64,000 bases of DNA from Larix kaempferi (lineage: Eukaryota; Streptophyta; Pinopsida; Pinales; Pinaceae), in the NCBI GenBank assembly GCA_027924585.1, contig BSBM01000994.1, positions 8,749,001-8,813,000 on the forward strand. Direction: 5' to 3'. Each line of letters opens with the position of its first letter. Position 1 is the stretch's first letter. A model generated the notes under the pieces. That model did not search any database. It saw nothing but the letters and a program-made list of their open reading frames with translations, and had not been told where the DNA came from. The position numbers and the translations under genes are program-made. Below, piece after piece: positions 56,290 to 64,000 of the stretch.

Positions 56290-57655
56290 CTGCCTCTTAA
56301 TTAGGAAGGTATTTCTTGACACAGATCTGCTAGCACAAGTCTTCTTCTCTGGATCATCATCAGCGAATCATCATCCTCGAATCATTGTCATCATCACTGC
56401 TGCTGCTATCTCAATCAATCTCCGATCTGCTCGTCATAGGAAGTTCTACAGAGCTAGTCCTTTTTCATACTGGATGTAGGCCCACCACTTGCAGGTCTTC
56501 ATCATCACTGGCCATACTGTGGAATCCTCAGAACTTATTACGTGCATCACAATGCCTCGAAAGAGTATCTCAGGACCATTTATGTGCCGAAGCATGACTG
56601 ACAAGATCTCCCAGGTCCACTTACATGTGACTGTCACAAAACTTTAAAAGAGTGTCTTGACTAGCAAGAACACTAAAGAGCATCCAAGGCCTTTTACATG
56701 ACTAGCACAACTTGTCCGGATCTCCAGGACGTATTACATGTGACCCCTCACCACAATGCCTCGAAAGAGCATCCCAGGACTTATTACGGGAACATAGGCC
56801 AACCTATCGGATCTCCTAGGTCTACTTACATGTGGTCATGGCAATGCCTCGAAAGAGAATCCTAGGACTTATTACGGGCACATAGCCCAACCTGCCGGAT
56901 CTCCCAGGTCTACTTACATGCCATAGGACAATGCCTCAAAAGAGCATCCCAGGCTGTTACGAGCACACAACTCTACTTGTCGGATCTCCCAGGTCTACTT
57001 ATATGTCCTCCCAGAGCAATGCCTCTAAAGAGCATCCCAGGTTGTTATGAGCACATATCTCTACCTGTCAGATCTCCCAGGTCTACTTATATGCTCATCT
57101 GCACAACCTAGCCACGACCACAGAGTATAAACCTGATACTCACCATACATCATCCTGATGTACATCATCACATGATCAACCTAATCATCATCACTGCATC
57201 ATACTGATGCATGTCATCTGGAGCAACATCTTAAAGCTCATCATCCATGATCAACCTAATCATATAATGCATCCACCTGATGCATACCAAGTATCTACTT
57301 GATACATATCATCATACATGATCCACCTGATCATACAATGTATCCACCTGATACATACACAGATACATGATCCATATGATCATACAATGTATCCACTTGA
57401 TATATATCAACATACATGATCTACCTAATCATACAACGTATTCACCTGATACATAGATAGATACATGGTACAAGCATCCAACATGATGCATATACATATA
57501 CATGATCCAACTGATCATAACAAGCATCCAACCTGATGCATATACAGAGCAGTAATCGGAGCATCGTCCTGATTCTCATCATCTAGCGCTTACATCCACA
57601 GCCATGGAAGGATCCTCCTCTCACCATGCTGGGAATGGCTCCTGCAAATGTGTCC
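56290..57655 (-). repeat. Element D 3' untranslated region with two minisatellites
   Basis: Non-coding. Array 1 (about 56550-57100) repeats AATGCCTCGAAAGAGCATCC and GGATCTCCCAGGTCTACTTA with a period of about 88-100 bp (starts 56550, ~56660, 56754, 56842, 56929, 57017). Array 2 (about 57170-57560) repeats ACATGATCCACCTGATCATA and TGTATCCACCTGATACATA with a period near 50 bp. Both sit between the RNase H stop and the 3' LTR. Such arrays are unusual in copia elements. Confidence 0.85.
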
Positions 57656-57656
57656 A

Positions 57657-59198
57657 TCACTTCTTCCTCGAGGTGTCATCAATCTGAAGAACACCAAGCC
57701 TCTCTCTGAAGTACTCGAACTTCACTCTGGCTAGTGGCTTCGTCAGCACATCTGCAACCTGCTCATCCATCGCAACATACAAGAGCTTCAGTGCTCCTCT
57801 CTGCACCATATCCCTGATATAGTGATATTTGATCTCTATGTGCTTCGACCTGTCATGGAACAACGGGTTCTCAGACAGCTTCACACAACTCTGGTTGTCA
57901 CAAAAGTTACCAGTAACCTCTAGTGAGAGATCAAATAACTCAGAAAGTAGCTTCCAGAGCCATACTGCCTCACAACTAGCCGAACAAGCTGCAACATACT
58001 TAGCCTCGGTTTTCCTTAGTGCTACGCAGGATTGCTTCTTGCTAAACCAAGAGATCACACTTGATCCCATACTGAAGCAGCACCCAAATGTGCTCTTCCT
58101 ATATGCATCACTTCCTTCCCACTCTGAATCAACATAACCCTGCAGGTTAAACTTTTGATTCGCATTATACTTGAGCCCATAATCAATTGTACCCTTCAGG
58201 TACCTCAAAATATGCTTTACAACAATCAGGTGAACACCTCTGGGATCCGTCAAGAACTGGCTCAATGTGTTCACCGCAAAGCAAATATTTGGTCTCGTAT
58301 TCATTAGGTAAACCAAGGATCCAATCATCTGATGATACATCGTGACATCAACCGGATCAGATGAAGCATCACATAGAAGCTTCAGGTTCGATGCCATAGG
58401 TGTGGCCATGGCCTTAGAGTCCATCATCCCGAACCTCTTCAGGATCTCTACTGCATACTTCCCTTGTCCAAGGAAGATTCCATCTACACTTTGCCACACC
58501 TCCATGCCTAGAAAGTAGTGCATCATACCCAATTCCTTCATCTCGAACTTGGCAGCAAGCTTCCTCTTGGTATCGGCAATCAATCCATCCTCTCCTGTTA
58601 CAAACAGGTCATCCACATACAAGAGTAGTATCACAGGATTGCCTTCCTCAACCTTGTAGTAAAGGTTGGAATTTGCTTTACTCTTAGTAAAGTCCAAAGT
58701 GGATAGAAAGCTGGATATCCTACCATACCAAGTCCTAGGAGCTTGCTTCAAGCCATACAAGGATTTCTTCAGTCTGCACACATATGACTCCCTGTCATGT
58801 GTCTCAAAACCAAGTGGCTGCTCCACATACACTTCCTCCTTGACTACACCATTCAAGAAAGCTATCTTGACATCCATCGGGTGTGTCTTCCACTTCATCA
58901 CTGCATCCAGAGCAAGTACTGATCTGATGGAAGTGTATCTGGCTACAGGAGCAAACGTCTCTTCATAGTCTATCCCCTCTTTCTGGGAGAAGCCACGAGC
59001 TACAAATCTCGCTTTGTATTTCTCTATGATACCATCTGCAGCATGGTTGATCTTGTAGATCCATTTGGAAGTCACAACAGACTTCCCTTCCGGTCTTGGG
59101 ACTGCATCCCAAACATCATTCTTCATGGTCGACTGGTACTCCTTGATCATGGCGTTCTTCCTAAATCCTTGGAACTTCAATATCTTCAATATCTTCAA
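57657..59198 (-). CDS. Element D copia reverse transcriptase and RNase H
   Basis: The 513-codon open frame starts inside the pol region. The first residues (NAMIKEYQSTMKNDVWDAV) and KWIYKINHAADGIIEKYKAR are the standard start of the copia RT (RVT_2). LLLYVDDLFVTG carries the intact YVDD active site near residue 195. SLYGLKQAPRTWY, MHYFLGMEV and KYAVEILKRFGM follow. RNase H has LQGYVDSEWEGS, TEAKYVAACSASCEAVWL, FCDNQSCVKLSENPLFHDR and ADVLTKPL. Within RNase H, SRKSTSGY is here YRKSTFGC and SSSTEAEY is LRKTEAKY, so a catalytic Glu may be lost. It copies element RNA. The ATG is not a real translation start. Confidence 0.95.
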   Translation of the reverse strand: MKILKILKFQGFRKNAMIKEYQSTMKNDVWDAVPRPEGKSVVTSKWIYKINHAADGIIEKYKARFVARGFSQKEGIDYEETFAPVARYTSIRSVLALDAVMKWKTHPMDVKIAFLNGVVKEEVYVEQPLGFETHDRESYVCRLKKSLYGLKQAPRTWYGRISSFLSTLDFTKSKANSNLYYKVEEGNPVILLLYVDDLFVTGEDGLIADTKRKLAAKFEMKELGMMHYFLGMEVWQSVDGIFLGQGKYAVEILKRFGMMDSKAMATPMASNLKLLCDASSDPVDVTMYHQMIGSLVYLMNTRPNICFAVNTLSQFLTDPRGVHLIVVKHILRYLKGTIDYGLKYNANQKFNLQGYVDSEWEGSDAYRKSTFGCCFSMGSSVISWFSKKQSCVALRKTEAKYVAACSASCEAVWLWKLLSELFDLSLEVTGNFCDNQSCVKLSENPLFHDRSKHIEIKYHYIRDMVQRGALKLLYVAMDEQVADVLTKPLARVKFEYFRERLGVLQIDDTSRKK

Positions 59199-59675
59199 TA
59201 GATAACTTTGTTGTTGAACAAATGTTGTAGTCCTTCTTTTGTAGGTGATGGTATACGATCTTTCCTACAAAACAAGTTAAATTGCATGATTAGAAGACAT
59301 CTCATAGTTTTCAGAACAAATTCTTACACATAAATAAATATGTCATACAGTCATGCAATTATCTTAGCCAATGCTTCAATACAACATTTATACATATCCC
59401 GTAACTTTCTAGATGCCTTCCAATCTCTACCAGAACATTGTTAAGAGTGTGCACAACTCCCAACATGTCAGCAAAGAGGTTTCATTCTAGATAAGTAGCA
59501 ATGGAATGTTGTACAGTTCCATAGGCCACTTACCCATTAGATGCATATTAGTAGTATACTGTTCATTAATGCAATTATTCTAATATGCATATTAAACACC
59601 CTAAGTCTAGGAACATAAGCATATACATCATTGAACAATATTATTTAAACAAACAAATATGCAAGAAATAACAAT
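59199..59675 (-). other. Unrecognised segment between copia integrase remnant and RT
   Basis: In an intact copia element this would be the integrase C-terminus and linker, about 700 bp of coding DNA. Here it is AT-rich and non-coding, with ATATTGAAG repeated three times at its RT-proximal edge. A deletion or replacement has occurred. Confidence 0.5.
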
Positions 59676-59870
59676 TCAAATACTTATCTTTATTTGGTTG
59701 TAGGGTGGACTCTCTCTCAGTCTTTGCTTCATTTTTGCAACTCCATTTTGATGTGGATTGTGAGAAGTGGTCAAATCCCTTTGAATGTCTGCATCCTTGT
59801 AGAAACTACTTGAGTGTGCTCCCTCTTGATATTTGCTTCCTGGATTACCTGTCCTTGAACTTATATCCAT
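59676..59870 (-). pseudogene. Element D integrase core remnant
   Basis: The frame reads FYKDADIQRDLTTSHNPHQN, then GVAKMKQRL. This is the copia integrase core segment around the third catalytic residue (P-x-QNGVAER, where the Glu is here Lys). Nothing upstream can be recognised as the first two catalytic Asp motifs or the zinc finger. It supports the minus-strand orientation of D. Confidence 0.75.
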
Positions 59871-61861
59871 CCTTGATCACTATGCATGTTTACTAGTATC
59901 ATCATTGTGTTACCCTTGAGATCTCATACATAATCATACATTCATTAGTATAATCAAAACACAATAATCTTAAACATGTATAGTCATGATCATTTCAAAC
60001 ACAGATTATAAACATTAGTATTCAAGGTCCCAGGGAATACTTCTTTTACTCATGCTATGTATACTTATATAAGAGATCCTAACACAACGCAGGATTCTAA
60101 CTTGATATAGGAAAAACATACCTGGATTAGCATGCTAGCTAGTTATGTCTAACATACCCGCATAATGTCTTCTTGTTCTCTTCAATGACTTGTGCTAGTA
60201 ACTTGCATATCTCATAGGTTAACCATTACAGAACCAAGTTATACATACCTCGTAAGTAGATCTTCTATGTGATCCATGGCAATGGATTGACCTTTGTCTT
60301 CATGTCACCATGGTCATATGTTCTTGAACTAGAACATAATTTTTCTTTCTTAATGTACCTTTCATGTTAGCGGACAACATCAACCTCATACAACACCACA
60401 ATGCATTAGTACAATCATAAGTGTCAAAACCCTAATCAATGAATATCTTCTACCGTGCATTCATAATTTTATTAAGGTGATACGATAAGTCTAAAGTTAA
60501 TCAAGATTGTACTAACCTTAATGAAGACAAACATACCATAAACTTAATCATGAACAGATCTCGAAACATACCTGGATAAGTCATACCTGTCGAGATTTCT
60601 TGTAATCTTCTTATGTAAGGCCTTAGCCTTATCTCCCTCTGAAACTAGAACTTCTTCACTTATGCAGGTGACCAATCCATTCTCTTCTAGGATTAACCTG
60701 ATCCACTTGATTTTCAGAAACTGGATCTGGAGCTGGATTAGGGTTTGTCAGAGAAACCCTAAAAATTCAAACTTTGAATTTCAAACTTCTGAAAGGATAG
60801 AAAGATGCGCCTTGATGAGCTGATCAAGCTGGTATACTCAGAATTTGAAAACTGCAAAGTTTCACCCCTCAAAATTGCCTTTGAAACTTCTGGATCTTCT
60901 TGACAGGATCCCAAACTAGGGTTTGATAAATCCCACCCTTCTTCCCAACCAAAAGGTTCGATCCAAAGATCTAAACTTTGATTTTTCTGAGGAGCTTCCA
61001 GCCATGGTCACAGACTTCAAAAATTCTAACTTTTGTAGAAGCCATAATTTTCCACTTTTCCGATCAAAGTCCTGAACTAGGGTTTGATCAAGCCCGGCCT
61101 TCTACCCAACCAAAAAATTTGATCTTGGTCTCTAAATTTCAATTTTGATGAGTAGCATTCATCTGTGGTCTCTGTTTACAAAAATACCAACTTTCTCCGA
61201 AACCCTAATTCCCGGAGCCATGAACGAAGGTGCTCAAAATCCAATTCTGTTTTGACAGAAATATGCACCTAATTGTTTCTGGTGTAACTCCAAAATTGTG
61301 AATCCACAGGGTCTGAAAATTTGACCTATGGTAGCCCGACCTGTCATATTTTCAAATCCATAGGTCTGACCTCAATTGGATTCTCTGAGAGAGAGTTATT
61401 CCAAGTGTTGCAACGTGACCTGTTTATGGGATAAAACAGGAGAGCGAACTTGTACAGAGTGCCACGTGTCACTAGTTCACTTTCAGCCTCTAAACCTTCG
61501 GCCTGTGAAAGTAAAGTCCGTGCCCTACTTGTAAATTTTTACTAAATTTCATTTGGATATTCCTAGCCTAAGTTATGACCTTTTTTCCTAGGTCACCTGT
61601 TTATAACTCGTATTTGGAAGAGGCAGAAACCCTAGATTGTATAGATCATAAAACACAAAGTACAACGAATTAGAAGTTGTGATTCGGACACAAGGTACAT
61701 GGGGATATTATATTATACCTATAAGATTTTTATATCCTACAACCTCGCCAAAATGGATTTATAGTGAAAGTGATACGATGACTGGTTTTTGCGATATCAA
61801 GCCCTAGCTTCGCAAGTGCAACAAGTGTCATAAATGCCATACCATGCCTTCTTTCAGGCTA
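59871..61861 (-). other. Element D 5' internal region, unrecognised
   Basis: This should hold the leader, gag, protease and N-terminal integrase, but I find no such motifs. It contains an imperfect 162 bp tandem repeat (ACTAGGGTTTGAT at 60914 and 61076) and several AAACCCTA phrases. It may be a long untranslated leader, a replaced segment, or captured non-element DNA. Confidence 0.5.
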
Positions 61862-61873
61862 GCTCTGAACCCA
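61862..61873 (-). other. Primer-binding site of element D
   Basis: On the minus strand TGGGTTCAGAGC directly follows the 5' LTR and matches 10 of 12 bases of the initiator tRNA-Met complement. Confidence 0.8.
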
Positions 61874-62530
61874 TGTTAGTTTTTCAGAAATTTCAATCTG
61901 ATCTAGCATCTTAACTGAGAGAATAACATGTACAGCTTATCTACAACATATCAATCATGGACACAATAATACAAGCACACAAGAGACACAGAGTTTCACC
62001 GGGGAAAACCAAGAAGGTGAAAAACCCCGCAACTTCCTCGGAGATAGATGGAGCAATGATACAACCAAAGTACAACCAAAGTACAAGAGATAGTCTTCTC
62101 CTAGCATCTGATCCTCCTCCTCACATGTGCACCACTTTCCGAGTGATGGAAGAGTGAGTAATGAGATGATCAAATAGCGATCTCCTTATCTCTATTTATA
62201 CTTGTCCTGTCCTGCCTAATAAACTAATAGGGTCGACTTGTCTAACTCAGTCTAATAACCCATGGTTACATTAATCCAGGCCGACCCCACACTTGGTAGT
62301 CTAGTGACCCTTTTACCCACATGACTCATACAGGTCCAACCCCATCAAGGTGGTCTAATAACCCATCAAGTATAAGTTACGACACAATATAAATGACAAT
62401 ACTTCCATATAGGGGAATAATAATATCTCTATAGGAATACAAACACTTCTGTATAGAGGTATAATAACATCTCTATAGGAATACAATATACATGGGTGAA
62501 ATACATTCCGAAGTTACATATACATCAACA
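61874..62530 (-). repeat. 5' LTR of element D
   Basis: It aligns end to end with 55629-56289 with scattered substitutions. A minus-strand TATAAATA lies at 62193-62200. The LTR is flanked on its outer side by TTCCT, identical to the bases before 55629. Confidence 0.93.
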
Positions 62531-62535
62531 TTCCT

Positions 62536-63510
62536 GGACATCTGTTCACTAGGAGATGCTTATTGGTATGCTTTCAAAATCGAGCCAAAATTTCAACAAA
62601 AGAACAAGTGAGAATTTGGCCCTGCATTTAGGCCACAGAAGCAAGGCAAGGGAAACCTTGGCTTGCAGAACTAAGGATAGGGTAAGGACAACCAACCTTA
62701 GGAAAAATCCAAACCACAAGAAAAGAAGGGTAATGGAAATGAAAGGGACACCAGGAAGTGCGTGAGTTCCACAAAATCCCCTAGCACAACACCGATGAAT
62801 GTCATTCAAATTAGTCATTGGTGACCGATATCAAATTTTCAAAATCAGATCTCAGTTCTAATTCTGATTTAGAACCCAACACCATAGTCGCAGACACAGA
62901 GAAGCATATATTTGATGTAGAAACCATCGCTACCACACAAATTCAGCTAGAGGAAATAGAAGGGTTAGAGGCAAAAGAGTGACTCTTCCACTCACATACG
63001 TGGGTGAAGGGAATCCCCCTACATTTTTTTGTCAACAGTGGCATCCAAAAGAACTTAATATTAGCATAAGTCATCAAGATATTGGAGCTATCAAAAACAC
63101 CACACACACATCGATACATAATTATTTGGCAAAGCGATGGATGAGATATCTGTGTCAATCATCAATGTCATCTATCATATGGAATCAACCCTTTCAAAGA
63201 CGAGGTACTGTGTGATGTGGCCCCACTTGGATTCTGTGACGTTCTTTCAGGGTATCCATATATGTGGAAGCCTAATTCTATGTATGATTCATGGCCTCGT
63301 AGTGTCAATGTCCCTTTGGGAGGATATCTCTATCGAATACCAGAGACAATTTCACCTATTGTAGTTTCTTTGACTTCAGCCAAGCAATGCAGAAACAAAA
63401 TATCCCACATTGGGAAATTTTACCTCTTCACAATTTCCTCTGAAGGTGAACATCAGATCACAAATACCTCCACAATCTCTGCATATGGTACCCCTACTCA
63501 ATAGAAACAA
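62536..63510 (+). pseudogene. Element B gag C-terminus and protease remnant
   Basis: The gag continues as DICSLGDAYWYAFKIEPKFQ with the basic linker and CVSSTKSPSTTPMN, a frameshifted knuckle equivalent to WYEFHKSPWHNIDEC in A. The protease active site reads FFVNSGIQKNLI, with the catalytic Asp changed to Asn. EVLCDVAPLGFCDVLSGYPY then matches the CDVLLGQPY region of A. Open frames at 63137-63504 are fragments of this. It is inactive. Confidence 0.82.
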
Positions 63511-63804
63511 AAAGAACACAAAGGAATTTTTGCCTCACCTATTCAGATACCTCTATGGTGCAAGGTCATGCATTTAAGGTGCTCCTATAGAAAGGAATCA
63601 TCCACACTAGTTTAGACCAAGGATAGTAAGGAAAACAAAATTGTTGAACGAGTATACCACATCCATCAACAACCATTACAACTCTATCAAGATGTGAAAG
63701 CAAGGAATATTATTCACCTCAACAAATGTCTCACTGGGAGATCAAGTCAACACATAGTTCACCATATGATGAGGGACTTGACGCAATGGAAGCCATTGCT
63801 TCTT
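63511..63804 (+). other. Element B deleted pol and 3' untranslated region
   Basis: RT, RNase H and most of the integrase are missing. A short stretch near 63640-63700 (VERVYHIHQQPLQ) corresponds to VEQIKHIRQQVHD near the end of the A integrase, which places the deletion. The rest matches the A 3' untranslated region (GATGRGGGMCTYGACGCAATGG-type sequence before the purine tract). Confidence 0.7.
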
Positions 63805-63816
63805 AAGGGGGGAGGA
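63805..63816 (+). other. Polypurine tract of element B
   Basis: AAGGGGGGAGGA lies immediately before the 3' LTR and is identical to that of element A at 13446-13457. Confidence 0.88.
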
Positions 63817-63817
63817 T

Positions 63818-64000
63818 TGATCTAAATGGATATTGGTGGCCACCCACATATTCCATTGGCTCAAAACACTTTTTCTAGTATGACAATTTTTTTCACGTCA
63901 TAGGACTACTCCAAATGGAAATCGATGGCCACCCACCTATTCCACCAGCTCAAGACAATTTTTTCAGTTTGGCAGTTTTTATGGATATTCATGTCCAAAT
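63818..64000 (+). repeat. 3' LTR of element B (cut by window end)
   Basis: It starts TGATCTAAATGG and matches the 5' LTR at 47760, including the duplicated first block (second CCAAATGGA at 63911). Only the first 183 bp are in the window. Confidence 0.88.

Larger units (their letters stand above)
55629..62530 (-). mobile_element. Ty1/copia element D with both LTRs
   Basis: Two 660 bp LTRs (55629-56289 and 61874-62530) in the same orientation, ends TGTTAG and ATCAACA, and a perfect 5 bp duplication TTCCT (55624-55628 and 62531-62535) define the element. Coding is on the minus strand, so the right LTR is the 5' LTR. The primer site is at 61862-61873. The RT/RNase H frame is uninterrupted for 513 codons, but the gag-protease-integrase part is nearly unrecognisable. 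It is inserted in element B in the opposite orientation. Confidence 0.95.
47760..64000 (+). mobile_element. Ty3/gypsy element B (same family as A), split by three insertions
   Basis: The 5' LTR (47760-49848, interrupted by a Penelope-like element), primer site (49850), gag (50063-50540, then 55552-55628, then 62536 on), protease remnant, polypurine tract (63805-63816) and 3' LTR start (63818) are all on the plus strand and collinear with element A. Removing elements C and D, each with one target copy, rejoins the gag sequence exactly in register. RT and most of integrase are deleted between about 63510 and 63600. B is therefore an old host element in which later elements accumulated. Confidence 0.9.

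Noticed and set aside
57829-58968. Plus-strand open frames opposite the copia RT
   Set aside because: Antisense shadows of the 513-codon RT/RNase H frame, without motifs of their own.

Overview
This looks like intergenic DNA from a large, transposon-rich plant nuclear genome, most likely a gymnosperm and probably a conifer. The case rests on tRNA-Met-primed LTR retrotransposons nested in one another, LINE remnants with plant-type C-termini, an intron-bearing RPA1-like gene beside a Rep/helicase transposon, and a GIY-YIG Penelope-like element. Penelope-like elements are rare in plants; as I recall the literature, conifers are the known seed-plant hosts. No ordinary host housekeeping gene is visible. 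Almost everything is mobile DNA in various stages of decay.

Layout: 1-1055 holds two ~310 bp LTR-like direct repeats. 1090-2580 is a minus-strand LINE remnant. 2600-15220 is a tandem segmental duplication. Copy 1 (2600-6300) has gained a 1.1 kb TG/CG/TACG microsatellite and a 145 bp tandem duplication. Copy 2 (6310-15220) has gained a full-length Ty3/gypsy element, A (8158-14081, target duplication ACTAA), and a second LINE remnant. 15472-22280 is a cluster of long direct repeat units that starts at a CCCCGAAGGGG palindrome; further pieces, one inverted, lie at 42960-45830. 22281-31100 is mostly unrecognised AT-rich DNA with two tRNA-derived SINEs and a LINE 3' end.

31115-41008 is the most interesting part: a Helitron-class rolling-circle element of the Helentron type. 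Its protein reads two OTU-like domains, a Cys-rich region, a HUH/two-Tyr Rep nuclease, a Pif1-type helicase and a C-terminal EEP endonuclease. Downstream on the same strand is a four-exon RPA1-like single-strand-binding gene whose splice sites can be placed in frame. Rep would nick and join, Pif1 unwind, RPA coat single strands and the EEP domain cut target or donor DNA. The Rep half is open for 1473 codons, but the helicase and endonuclease halves carry frameshifts and stops, so this copy is no longer autonomous.

46780-47480 is a third copy of an unrecognised decayed coding family also present in both duplication copies. From 47760 to beyond the window end is gypsy element B, of the same family as A. 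Its 5' LTR was hit by the Penelope-like element (about 48292-49745), which carries a GIY-YIG domain and a hammerhead-ribozyme-like motif. Its gag was hit by gypsy element C (50541-55546, duplication GTATT) and then by copia element D on the minus strand (55629-62530, duplication TTCCT). The B gag frame can be followed across both insertions, which gives a clear relative order of events. Coordinates of decayed elements are approximate unless a target duplication is given.
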